Part shown: positions 6,633-13,724 of the stretch, one piece after another
How positions within the stretch are numbered: position 1 is the first letter of the stretch
Layout: the number at the start of each line of letters is the position of its first letter
NCBI GenBank assembly: GCA_016929205.1
Contig: JAFGJF010000163.1
Location: 1 to 20,623 of the forward strand
DNA from: Anaerolineae bacterium
GTDB lineage: Bacteria; Chloroflexota; Anaerolineae; JAFGEY01
DNA: 20,623 bases
Direction: 5' to 3'
Translations under genes and position numbers: made by a program
The notes under the pieces: generated by a model
What the model saw: the letters and a program-made list of their open reading frames with translations, nothing else
Databases searched by the model: none
What the model was told of the DNA's origin: nothing

Positions 6633-6986
6633 ATGGATTTCGATCACCGACACTTTTTCGAGTCCATTGGTTGGGAACAGAGTCTGACCGTACTTGAAGC
6701 CATGCAGGCTATGACAAGCGCAAAAACAGAACGTATTACCCAAGGCTTGGTCATCCATTCGGCCAGATACGGCAAAGGCGATGCAACAAAAAATGTTACT
6801 GAACTCCTGAGATCGTTAGTAGTGCAAGATACACTTGAGGTACGTGCAGACAATACATCTCTTGGTTGTACAGGCGACAATGATCCGGCCCCTAATGAAG
6901 TTAAAGAATTGATTGTGACCTATTCCTACAATGGCGAGGAGCAAATAAAGAGGATTCATGAGACCTTTCTGCTATCATTGCCCTAG
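6633..6986 (+). CDS. DUF3395-like domain protein, short
   Basis: A 117-residue protein from ATG 6633. The part from about residue 37 to the end follows the pattern I associate with DUF3395 (the DnaJ-C11 C-terminal-type domain): I.SARYGKGDATKNVTELL, then LEVRADNTSLG, then DPAPNEVKELIVTYSYNGEEQIKRIHE and a terminal LSLP. That domain is normally at the C-terminus of longer proteins, and here it stands almost alone behind a 36-residue N-terminus. The frame stays open upstream to a TTG at 6576. No convincing ribosome site precedes ATG 6633, so this could be a truncated gene. The family match is from pattern memory. Function is unknown. Confidence 0.55.
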   Translation: MDFDHRHFFESIGWEQSLTVLEAMQAMTSAKTERITQGLVIHSARYGKGDATKNVTELLRSLVVQDTLEVRADNTSLGCTGDNDPAPNEVKELIVTYSYNGEEQIKRIHETFLLSLP

Positions 6987-7044
6987 AAGCGGTATCTCGT
7001 ACCGTGCAGGTCGTTGGTGTGGTGTCAAGGGACAAAAAAACCTG

Positions 7045-7072
7045 TTGACCCCTACCAATTCTATGGTATAAT
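7045..7072 (+). promoter_or_regulatory. Consensus-like promoter of the DUF3467/HEPN cassette
   Basis: TTGACC (7045-7050), a 16-base spacer and perfect TATAAT (7067-7072) predict a transcript start near 7079. The first gene begins at 7160 with a strong ribosome site. No other promoter is seen inside the three-gene cassette. Confidence 0.75.
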
Positions 7073-7159
7073 ATCAATACAGCATCATCAATTGGCGCGC
7101 ACTCCCTGGCTGGGGTGGGCGTCGCTATCATTTTATCACCTCCGGAGGAGCACTTTTTG

Positions 7160-7492
7160 ATGCCTGAAGATCAAGGCAAACCTGTCAAGGTTCATTGGGA
7201 AATCCCACCCGACACAGTTGCCCAATACGTCAACAACTTTGTCGTGCAGCACTCCGACGATACATTTTTTCTCTCATTCTGGCAGATCCAGCAACCTATC
7301 ATTCTTGGCACACCAGAAGAACGCAAAGAACAGGTCGACAAGATTGACTCGACAAACGCCAGATTTGTCACCCAGATTGCAATGTCTCCAGCCCAGATGG
7401 CCCAATTGGTCAAAGGGTTGCAAGAAAACCTTGAAAAGTACCTCAAAGCATTCGGCTGGCCCAGCCAGCAACAGCCCGTAAAAAAGGAATAA
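7160..7492 (+). CDS. DUF3467-like small protein
   Basis: A 110-residue protein from ATG 7160, chosen because GGAGGAG (7144-7150) lies nine bases ahead; an earlier in-frame start at 7115 lacks one. The pattern agrees with DUF3467: an opening VHWEIPPDTVAQYVNNFVV, a central strand ending in a short loop (TFFLSFWQIQQP), RFVTQIAMSPAQMAQL and a C-terminal amphipathic helix that ends LEKYLKAFG. It carries no catalytic motif. DUF3467 proteins are small and of unknown role. It is the first gene of a three-gene unit; its stop is one base before the next ATG. Being translationally linked to a HEPN pair suggests an accessory or regulatory part, which is inference. Confidence 0.72.
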   Translation: MPEDQGKPVKVHWEIPPDTVAQYVNNFVVQHSDDTFFLSFWQIQQPIILGTPEERKEQVDKIDSTNARFVTQIAMSPAQMAQLVKGLQENLEKYLKAFGWPSQQQPVKKE

Positions 7493-7493
7493 C

Positions 7494-7940
7494 ATGACAG
7501 AACCAATTCGCGTTTTACCAGACAATACAACTCAAAGCGGCGCATTGGTTTACGACTTTTTCAAGTATGTGTCATCATCCTATGATGCGTATAACGCTAG
7601 ACAAGCGACCCTAGAATCGTTGAATCAAATCTCTTCCCTTTACCAAAGTGAAAATCCCGAAGCCGTTCAAGGTTTCCTGTCCCCACGTCCCGACCTTATC
7701 CCGGTGCTTATCGAGGCGTATGACCTCATCAAAGCATATTTTGGCGATCAGCCCACCATCCAGCTCAAACTCGTTCGCGATCCCGAGTTCCCGGTACTGC
7801 AAAAGCTCTTTGCCTACATCCAGACGGACCTACCCGTCAGCGAAGCAATGACCCTTGCCGATCAGATCGATGATGACTGGTTCGATCTCCAGCCGTCATC
7901 AATCGACGACCATTTCATGATTGCAGTCAGATTCGTATGA
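7494..7940 (+). CDS. Conserved companion protein of the HEPN gene, possible antitoxin
   Basis: A 148-residue acidic protein, starting at ATG 7494 with AAAGGA immediately upstream inside the preceding gene. The N-terminal half is helical (VYDFFKYVSSSYDAYNARQATLESLNQISSLY); the C-terminal half has alternating strands and helices (AYFGDQPTIQLKLVRDPEFP, then LFAYIQTDLPVSEAMTLADQIDDDWF, ending HFMIAVRFV). I recall similar unnamed proteins beside HEPN genes in Cyanobacteria and Chloroflexota, but no named family. No nucleotidyltransferase motif (GSxxxG) is present, so it is not the usual MNT partner. Its stop overlaps the ATG of the HEPN gene (ATGA), the arrangement expected for a paired antitoxin and toxin. 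Confidence 0.72.
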   Translation: MTEPIRVLPDNTTQSGALVYDFFKYVSSSYDAYNARQATLESLNQISSLYQSENPEAVQGFLSPRPDLIPVLIEAYDLIKAYFGDQPTIQLKLVRDPEFPVLQKLFAYIQTDLPVSEAMTLADQIDDDWFDLQPSSIDDHFMIAVRFV

Positions 7941-8332
7941 CCTTTGATTGGCTAGACTACCGCGAATTAGCATCCCGATTAACCAGAGACCCGGACACGC
8001 CCGGACCACAAGAGGCCGTCTGGCGCACTGCTATCAGCCGCGCCTACTATGCTGCGTTGAATTACGCCAGGGCATTCGCAGAAGAACAAGATGACGATCT
8101 GGCAAAAGGTGAAAGCAGTACCCATTACGCAATAAGAAACTGGTTCAAGAGAAAAGGACGTACCGGTCGCGAGATTTTCAATACCCTTGAAGAATTTCAA
8201 CAGCTGCGACAGAATGCGGACTATGACGACCTGCTGCCGGGCCCCCCAGATAAACTATCTGAGCAAGCATTGGCCTACGCCCAAAACGTGATTGATGGGG
8301 TAATAGATCTCCGCACACGAGACACCTACTAG
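7937..8332 (+). CDS. HEPN-like domain protein, possible RNase toxin or effector
   Basis: A 131-residue all-helical protein. TAISRAYYAALNYARAF (about 31-47) is the typical HEPN helix, STHYAIRNWFKRKG (61-74) follows, and the closing LRQNADYDD (90-98) matches the LRxxADYD signature of this superfamily. HEPN proteins are often RNases that act in toxin-antitoxin or defence systems. The canonical RX4-6H catalytic motif is not visible here, so activity is unproven; the protein might be non-catalytic or use another arrangement. Its ATG overlaps the stop of the companion gene by four bases. A clear terminator follows 12 bases after the stop. Confidence 0.8.
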   Translation: MTFDWLDYRELASRLTRDPDTPGPQEAVWRTAISRAYYAALNYARAFAEEQDDDLAKGESSTHYAIRNWFKRKGRTGREIFNTLEEFQQLRQNADYDDLLPGPPDKLSEQALAYAQNVIDGVIDLRTRDTY

Positions 8333-8344
8333 ATACATCCAACC

Positions 8345-8369
8345 CCCGCCCACACCGGCGGGCGTTTTT
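8345..8369 (+). terminator. Rho-independent terminator of the HEPN cassette
   Basis: CCCGCC (8345-8350), a six-base loop and GGCGGG (8357-8362), then CG and five T residues (8365-8369). It lies 12 bases after the HEPN stop, closing a unit with its own promoter at 7045. Confidence 0.85.
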
Positions 8370-8417
8370 ATTTGCCGTGCAGGCTATGAAATTGTTAAAG
8401 AACAACACTACAAACGA

Positions 8418-8638
8418 TCAGTCGTGCGCCTCGATCAGCGCCGTGCCCGTGTTCCTGGTCACCAGCAGCGCCTCGGGCAGTTCCGGCCCTAGCAGCGCGC
8501 ACCTGGCCGCCACCTGCATCCCCAGCGCGATCCCAAACTCGAACCCGCCCGGTAAGCGCCATCGCCCAGCCCGGCCAGCACCGCCGTCTCAAACGCGTTG
8601 ACCCTCGGATCGATCGCCCTCAGCCGAGCTTCACTCAC
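8418..8638 (-). pseudogene. Small gene disrupted by a frameshift
   Basis: From GTG 8638 the minus strand reads VSEARLRAIDPRVNAFETA and on to LGDGAYRAG. The same sense then continues only in another frame: FEFGIALGMQVAARCALLGP and on to the C-terminus LIEAHD with TGA at 8418-8420. The two halves fit as one protein of about 73 residues if one base is missing near 8541-8552, in the run CGGGCGGG. The span of 221 bases is one short of a multiple of three. The start overlaps the stop of the gene before it on this strand. The composition is higher in GC than the HEPN cassette. Family unknown. A sequencing error is possible. Confidence 0.5.
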
Positions 8639-8915
8639 CCTCGGCCTGCTCCAGATCGTCCTTGGCCGCTTCCCAAACCGATCGCAGCCGTGCCGTCTCC
8701 TTGTTCAGTGCCTCCGACAGCGCCCACGCCTTGGCCTTGGCCGCTTGCAGGTCGGTAAGGTGCATATCGATCTTTAAATGGTCGCCGCGTATCTCGTCCG
8801 GCAGCACCCCATTTTCCGCCTTCAACAGCGCCTGTGTGGCCTCGTTGGCAGCCAGCCGCGCCGTCGTCTTGGGTCTCGTCGACCAACTGCCTGGCCTTTT
8901 GTTCGTGTCTTGCCC
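8631..8915 (-). pseudogene. Broken coiled-coil gene remnant
   Basis: The minus strand carries a long helical, charged protein fragment (TTARLAANEATQALLKAENG, later LTDLQAAKAKAWALSEALNK and a terminal KDDLEQAEGE), ending at TGA 8631-8633. Its upstream sense (ARHEQKARQLVDET) is in another frame; the two join if one C in the ACCC run near 8866-8876 is extra. No start codon with a ribosome site precedes it, and the trmI promoter occupies the region where one would be expected. It therefore looks 5'-truncated as well as frameshifted. The pattern of coiled-coil helices suggests a structural or phage/mobile-element-type protein, but I do not recognise it. Confidence 0.45.
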
Positions 8916-8938
8916 TTTGCGCTGGATATGGGTATAAT
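8910..8938 (+). promoter_or_regulatory. Promoter for trmI
   Basis: TTGCCC (8910-8915, four of six), a 17-base spacer and perfect TATAAT (8933-8938) lie about 97 bases before the trmI ATG. It overlaps the broken 5' part of the antisense pseudogene. Confidence 0.65.
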
Positions 8939-9034
8939 TTGACCAGATAGTACAAGCGATCACGTTTGCCCCGTGTCGAGTGTGATTTCGAGTACAATGC
9001 AAAGAACGAGACGAGCGACTGGAGGAATGGGCGA

Positions 9035-9883
9035 ATGGCTGTTGCACACCAAGGGGATCGCGTTTTGCTGTTCTCCAAGGACTATAAAACCTACCTGATC
9101 ACGCTCAAGGCTGGGGCCAAGATGCAAACCCATCGTGGCGTCATCCAGCACGATGACCTCATCGACCAGCCATTGGGTCGTGAGATCCACTCGCACCTCG
9201 GTCACTCTTTTCTGGTAATGGAACCCTCGATCTATGATCTGATCCATCGTACCCGGCGCACCTCGCAGATTATGTACCCCAAGGACATCGGCTACTTGAT
9301 TTTGCGTCTCGATATCCATCCCGGCGTGCGGGTCATCGAGGCCGGCACCGGCAGCGGCGGGTTGACGACGGCCCTGGCGCGTCTGGTGCAGCCGGATGGC
9401 CGGGTGTATTCCTACGAGGTTCGCGCCGACATTCAGCAAGTGGCAAAAGAGAACCTGGCAGAGCTAGATCTGGCAGATTTTGTGTGTTTTCACGAGCGCG
9501 ATATAACCCAGGGGTTTGATGAAACCGATGTGGATGCGCTGTTTCTGGATGTGCGCGACCCCTGGGAATACCTGCCCCAGGCACATTCAGCACTCAAAGG
9601 AGGGGGCTTTTTGGGGGCGTTGGTCCCGACCACCAATCAGGTCTCGCATTTGCTCAATGATTTGCGCCGTAACCGCTTTTCGGCGCTTGAAGTAGAAGAG
9701 TTGATTCTGCGCCCTTACAAAGCAGTTCCTGCCCGTTTGCGTCCAATGGATCGCATCATTGCGCATACCGGCTACCTGGTTTTTGCCCGCAAGGTATTGG
9801 CTGACCTGGATGAGGAGTGGTTTACGCCCAGTCGGAGGAAAGAGCGGCGGCGGGAACGCGGCCAGATAGATGATGATTGGTAA
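9035..9883 (+). CDS. trmI: tRNA (adenine-58-N1)-methyltransferase
   Basis: SAM-dependent enzyme that makes m1A58 in the tRNA T-loop, 282 residues, acting as a tetramer in known members. The N-terminal beta domain (about 1-80) starts with GDRVLLFSKDYKTYLITL. The Rossmann domain has motif I VIEAGTGSGGLT (100-111), an acidic residue after strand 2 (YEVR, E128) and LDVRDPWE (171-178), close to the family's LDLPDPW. A basic, charged C-terminal tail (SRRKERRRERG) follows. ATG 9035 is supported by GGAGGA (9021-9026) with an eight-base spacer; the frame is open further upstream to 8966 but without a ribosome site. Probable first gene of the long co-directional run. Confidence 0.92.
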   Translation: MAVAHQGDRVLLFSKDYKTYLITLKAGAKMQTHRGVIQHDDLIDQPLGREIHSHLGHSFLVMEPSIYDLIHRTRRTSQIMYPKDIGYLILRLDIHPGVRVIEAGTGSGGLTTALARLVQPDGRVYSYEVRADIQQVAKENLAELDLADFVCFHERDITQGFDETDVDALFLDVRDPWEYLPQAHSALKGGGFLGALVPTTNQVSHLLNDLRRNRFSALEVEELILRPYKAVPARLRPMDRIIAHTGYLVFARKVLADLDEEWFTPSRRKERRRERGQIDDDW

Positions 9884-9916
9884 GCACGATCGATAGGTAG
9901 AGAGGAAAAGGTGGTT

Positions 9917-10477
9917 ATGTTTCGACGACAACCTCCGAGACGGTTGGCCAGGCGGCGACCAGGCGGCGGCCCATTGGAAGTCAAAGTGATACAAGCGCTT
10001 CGCCGGGCGCACCGTTTGATGGAAAACGGGCAGGTTGCGCAGGCCTTTCCCATTTTCAAGCGTTTGGCCGACGGCGCGGCGCAGCGGGGGATGCCGCTCA
10101 AGGCGGCGCCGCTGTATTTTCAAGCGGCGCGTGCCCGATTAGAGATGGGAAGCGCCCAGGATGCGGTCGAGCTGGCGCGCCGAGCGATCCAGTTGCTGGC
10201 CCAGGCCGGGCAAATCGAACGCATCCGGACCGTTCTGCCGCGCCTGATCAAAGCGTTGGAGGAAAAGGGTTTTTACAGCGAGGCCGTCCTTTTGCGCGCC
10301 GAGGCTGCGGCCCTGTTGGGCGCTGAAGACAAGGCCGATTTGCCATTCTCCCAGCGTGGAATATTGCCTGCCAAATGCCCTTCCTGCAATGGGCCGGTTC
10401 GTTCCGACGAAGTGGATTGGGTCGATGAGAACAGTGCCGAGTGTGTGTATTGCGGCTCGGTCATTCAGACAGAATAA
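9917..10477 (+). CDS. Helical-repeat protein with C-terminal zinc ribbon
   Basis: A 186-residue protein. The start is very basic and Pro-rich (FRRQPPRRLARRRPGGG), then come paired helices typical of TPR-like repeats (about 20-135), and last a zinc ribbon with CPSC (154-157) and CVYC (176-179). ATG 9917 has AGAGGA ten bases upstream; GTG 9911 is in frame and also possible. It is 33 bases after trmI and 12 bases before the FAD oxidase, so co-transcription is likely. No catalytic motif is visible. The basic N-terminus and ribbon would fit RNA or protein binding, perhaps beside trmI, but this is speculation. Family not recognised. Confidence 0.75.
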   Translation: MFRRQPPRRLARRRPGGGPLEVKVIQALRRAHRLMENGQVAQAFPIFKRLADGAAQRGMPLKAAPLYFQAARARLEMGSAQDAVELARRAIQLLAQAGQIERIRTVLPRLIKALEEKGFYSEAVLLRAEAAALLGAEDKADLPFSQRGILPAKCPSCNGPVRSDEVDWVDENSAECVYCGSVIQTE

Positions 10478-10489
10478 CGAGGGGGCAAT

Positions 10490-11926
10490 ATGCAGGGAGA
10501 ATCCGATTATCATCCGGTTACGCCGGATATCGTCGCCAAGCTGGGCGATATCGTCGGAGAGCAACACCTTATTTACGATGAACCCGAGCGCATGATCGAT
10601 TACGCCCACGATGAGGTAGCGGGCGAGGAATATGCCCACATGCCCGACGTGGTCGTCAAGCCGGCAACGCCCGATCAAGTTGCGGCGGTGATCAAGTTGG
10701 CCAACGACGAGCGGATCCCGGTTACACCACGCGGCGCGGGGTCGGGGCTGTCCGGCGGCGCAGTGCCGGTTTACGGCGGCATCCTGCTGTCGCTGGAACG
10801 GATGAATCACATTCTAGAGATCGATCGTGAGAACATGACCGTCACCGTAGAGCCGGGGGTGATCACCAATGATATCAACGAGGCGGTCGCCGAATACGGC
10901 CTTTTTTATGCCGGCTATCCAATGAGTACGGAGACATGCTTTATCGGCGGCAATATTGCCGAAAACGCGGGAGGAGGGCGGGCGATCAAGTATGGGATTA
11001 CCGGGCGCTACGTGTTGGGGCTGCAGGTGGTCTTGCCTACGGGCGAGATCGTCGAGATGGGCGGCAAGCGTGTCAAGGATGTGACCGGGTATGATCTGAT
11101 CCACCTGCTGATCGGCTCCGAGGGGACGCTGGGCATTTTTACGCGGGCGACACTAAAGCTGATCCCATTGCCTGCAGCGCGCGTTGTCCTGCTTATTCCC
11201 TTTGCCGACGTGCCTTCAGCCATTGGGGCGGTGCCCAAGGTGATGACTCAGGGCAAGCTGATTCCAACGTCGGTCGAATTTATGGACAGCTTGACCGTAG
11301 AGACGGTCTACCAGTATTTGGAGGAGCGGCCGCCGCGCCCCAATATTGGGGCGATGTTGTTAATCGAGGTCGACGGGCCAAACCAAGCCCAACTGGAAGC
11401 GGTTTATGAACCGATCATTGACCTGTGTTTGGAATTTGGCGCGCTTGATGTGTACGTCGGCAATACGCCGGCAAACGAAGAGCGTATGTGGCGCGTGCGG
11501 CGAAACATCGCCGAGGCATTCAAGGCTATTTGTCCGGTGCAGAGCCTGGAAGATATCGTCGTGCCGATGGCCCAGATCCCCGACTTGATCCCGGCATTGG
11601 AATCGATTTCGCTCAAGTATGATGTACTCATCCCGTGCTATGGCCACGCCGGCGATGGCAACCTGCACGCCACGGTGGTCAAAAAACCCGAGACGGCGAT
11701 CGACGTATGGCACGAGACGGTGCCGCTTGTCTTGAACGAACTGTACGGGGTGGTTGCCGGCCTGGGGGGCACGATTAGCGGCGAACACGGCATCGGCCAC
11801 AAGCGATCGGCCTATTTGAGCACGGTCATGGACCCGACGCTGATCGCGCTGCAGCGGCGGATCAAGCAGGTGTTTGATCCAAACCATATCCTCAATCCGG
11901 GCAAAATATTCCCCAAGGAAGGGTGA
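10490..11926 (+). CDS. glcD: FAD-linked oxidase, GlcD/D-lactate dehydrogenase-like
   Basis: A 478-residue flavoprotein of the glycolate oxidase subunit D / D-2-hydroxyacid dehydrogenase family, oxidising a 2-hydroxy acid (glycolate, D-lactate or similar) to the 2-oxo acid. The FAD PP-loop PRGAGSGLSGG is at 80-90, followed by GGNIAENAGG (153-162), KDVTGYDL (196-203) and GSEGTLG (209-215). The C-terminal FAD-oxidase domain carries GHAGDGNLH (385-393), SGEHGIG (430-436) and the closing FDPNHILNPGK. All family blocks are present. GAGGGGG precedes ATG 10490. The partner subunits GlcE and GlcF are not in the window, so the acceptor and exact substrate are unknown; it may act as a single-subunit enzyme. 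The stop overlaps the next ATG (TGATG). Confidence 0.92.
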   Translation: MQGESDYHPVTPDIVAKLGDIVGEQHLIYDEPERMIDYAHDEVAGEEYAHMPDVVVKPATPDQVAAVIKLANDERIPVTPRGAGSGLSGGAVPVYGGILLSLERMNHILEIDRENMTVTVEPGVITNDINEAVAEYGLFYAGYPMSTETCFIGGNIAENAGGGRAIKYGITGRYVLGLQVVLPTGEIVEMGGKRVKDVTGYDLIHLLIGSEGTLGIFTRATLKLIPLPAARVVLLIPFADVPSAIGAVPKVMTQGKLIPTSVEFMDSLTVETVYQYLEERPPRPNIGAMLLIEVDGPNQAQLEAVYEPIIDLCLEFGALDVYVGNTPANEERMWRVRRNIAEAFKAICPVQSLEDIVVPMAQIPDLIPALESISLKYDVLIPCYGHAGDGNLHATVVKKPETAIDVWHETVPLVLNELYGVVAGLGGTISGEHGIGHKRSAYLSTVMDPTLIALQRRIKQVFDPNHILNPGKIFPKEG

Positions 11927-12480
11927 TGGATCCGGTTGAAAATCGCTTTGTAAACGGTGTACAGTCTGATCGGGCGCTCGATCACCTGCTCGCGGACGAT
12001 GGCACCTATCCCAACAATGCTCGTTTGCCTCTCCTGGTGTATCCGGGCGCACTCGTCTTGCCAGATCGTGACCCGGCGGCGGCGATCGAATCGTTGTTCC
12101 GGGCCAACGGGTGGGGCAGTTCCTGGCGAAACGGGGTCTATTCTTTTCACCATTATCACAGTACGGCACACGAGGTGCTCGGCGTTTATGGCGGGACGGC
12201 TCGTCTCCAATTGGGTGGCGAAAGCGGCGTGGTGATCGAGGTCAAGTGTGGCGATGTATTGCTCATTCCCGCCGGCGTCGCGCACAAGAACCTCGGTGCA
12301 TCTCTGGATTTCCGCGTCGTGGGCGCCTATCCGCCTGGACAGCATCCGGATATGAATTACGGCCGGTCGGGCGAGCGTCCTCGCGCTGACGAAAACATAA
12401 AACACGTGCCTTTGCCGCAAGCGGATCCGGTATGTGGAAGCGGCGGCCCGGTAGGCCGGCTTTGGCTGGGGCAGGTGTGA
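11926..12480 (+). CDS. YjlB-type cupin protein
   Basis: A 184-residue single-domain cupin. The metal-binding motif HHYHSTAHEVLG (75-86) provides the histidines and Glu83, with His120 in IPAGVAHKNLG (114-124) as the second motif. The following VVGAYPPGQHPDMNYGRSGE and the ENIKHVPLPQADPV segment match YjlB-type cupins, whose biochemical role is unknown. ATG 11926 overlaps the preceding stop as TGATG, and AAGGAAG lies just upstream, so translation is coupled to the FAD oxidase. The in-frame GTG at 11923 is less likely. A role in handling a small acid or sugar acid with its neighbour is plausible but inferred. Confidence 0.88.
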   Translation: MDPVENRFVNGVQSDRALDHLLADDGTYPNNARLPLLVYPGALVLPDRDPAAAIESLFRANGWGSSWRNGVYSFHHYHSTAHEVLGVYGGTARLQLGGESGVVIEVKCGDVLLIPAGVAHKNLGASLDFRVVGAYPPGQHPDMNYGRSGERPRADENIKHVPLPQADPVCGSGGPVGRLWLGQV

Positions 12481-12542
12481 TTGGACTTGCAACTTGGACG
12501 GCAGCGTATGCGACGTCAAGTTTTGGAGAGGGTGATGGCACA

Positions 12543-13718
12543 ATGCTAAATGAGAAACTGGGCGATTTAAAGCCGATGACGGACGGGATCGAACCGATCA
12601 CAATCGCGGAACGGCAGCGGCGTGTTGAAAAAGCGCGCCGGCTGATGGTCGAAAGTGGGATTGATGCGATCTATCTCGACGGCGGATCCAGTCTGCGGTA
12701 CTTTACCGGTGTCGAGTGGTGGCGCAGCGAGCGAATGACGGGCGCGATCATTCCCGCCCGGGGAGATATTGCCTATGTCTGTCCGGGCTTTGAAGAGGCC
12801 AGGTTGCGCGAGATGGTCGTCCTGGGCGACGACGTGCGGCCCTGGCAGGAACACGAGAGCCCCTACGCGCTGGTTGCCGGGATATTGCGCGATCGCGGCA
12901 TAGCGAGCGGGCGGATGGGCATGGAAGAGAGCGTACGCTTTTTCTTGTATGACGGCATACGCAAGGAGGCGCCTCATCTTGATTATGTCAGTGCCGATCC
13001 GGTAACCATTCCTTGCCGGGCCCTCAAATCCCGAGCCGAGATCGCGCTGATGCAGCGGGCGATGGATATCACCGTACAGGCATACAAGGTGAGCCTGTCA
13101 CTTTTGCAAGAGGAAATGACCCCTGCCGAATTTTCAGCCAACGCCGCAGCCGCGCACCGGGCTTTGGGCGTTCAGGGGGGGATCAGTGCCCAGTTTGGCG
13201 CAAGCACGGCGTTTCCTCACGGCAGTCGGGAGCCGCAACATCTCGCCGAAGGCGATGTGGTGTTGATGGACGGCGGATGTACGGTGGACGGGTATCATTC
13301 CGATATCAGCCGGACCATCGTTTTTGGCAAGCCGACACAGCGCCAGCGTGATATTTGGGCGTTGGAAAAAGAGGCCCAGGCGGCGGCTTTTGCTGCTGCT
13401 CAACTTGGCGCACCGTGCGAAGCGGTCGATGCGGCGGCGCGCCAAGTGATTGTCGATGCCGGGTTTGGGCCAGATTATCAGATCCCGGGACTGCCTCACC
13501 GGACAGGACATGGCATCGGGCTCGACGTTCACGAGTGGTATCATATTGTACGGGGCAACAAGGTGCCGTTGGCCGCGGGCATGTGCTTTACCAACGAACC
13601 CATGATCGCCATTTATGGTGAGTTTGGCGTGCGCCTGGAAGATTGTGTCTATATGACCCAGGATGGCCCCGTGTTCTTTACTCAGCCCAGCCCGTCTATT
13701 GAACGGCCATTCGTGTAG
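12543..13718 (+). CDS. M24 metallopeptidase (Xaa-Pro dipeptidase/creatinase-like)
   Basis: A 391-residue pita-bread-fold enzyme. The N-terminal creatinase-type domain (about 20-155) includes YLDGGSSLRYFTGVEWWRSER; the C-terminal domain (about 160-391) holds the five metal ligands: Asp243 (MDGG), Asp254 (SDISRT), His323 (GHGIG), Glu352 (TNEP) and Glu366 (RLED). All are present, so it should be a dinuclear-metal peptidase, probably an Xaa-Pro-type aminopeptidase or dipeptidase. The start is uncertain. ATG 12543 begins at the conserved part. The frame also opens at ATG 12432, inside the cupin gene, which would add 37 residues with an Arg-Arg pair and a hydrophobic stretch (ALAGAGVIGLATWTAAYATS) resembling a Tat-type leader. 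Relatives I recall carry such leaders, so a secreted form is possible. Confidence 0.85.
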   Translation: MLNEKLGDLKPMTDGIEPITIAERQRRVEKARRLMVESGIDAIYLDGGSSLRYFTGVEWWRSERMTGAIIPARGDIAYVCPGFEEARLREMVVLGDDVRPWQEHESPYALVAGILRDRGIASGRMGMEESVRFFLYDGIRKEAPHLDYVSADPVTIPCRALKSRAEIALMQRAMDITVQAYKVSLSLLQEEMTPAEFSANAAAAHRALGVQGGISAQFGASTAFPHGSREPQHLAEGDVVLMDGGCTVDGYHSDISRTIVFGKPTQRQRDIWALEKEAQAAAFAAAQLGAPCEAVDAAARQVIVDAGFGPDYQIPGLPHRTGHGIGLDVHEWYHIVRGNKVPLAAGMCFTNEPMIAIYGEFGVRLEDCVYMTQDGPVFFTQPSPSIERPFV

Positions 13719-13724
13719 TGTGCC

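Noticed and set aside
6987..7011. Small hairpin (CGGTA/TACCG) after the DUF3395-like gene
   Set aside because: Five-base stem without a T run; too weak to call a terminator.
6705..8388. A 12-base direct repeat TGCAGGCTATGA near 6705 and 8377
   Set aside because: One copy is inside a coding region, the other just after a terminator, and there is no matching end structure; too short to call an attachment site pair.
13168..13180. GCGTTCAGGGGG in the M24 gene, the same as part of the end of the 143-bp element
   Set aside because: It is within conserved coding sequence, stands alone without the second arm or a flanking repeat, and is best explained by chance.
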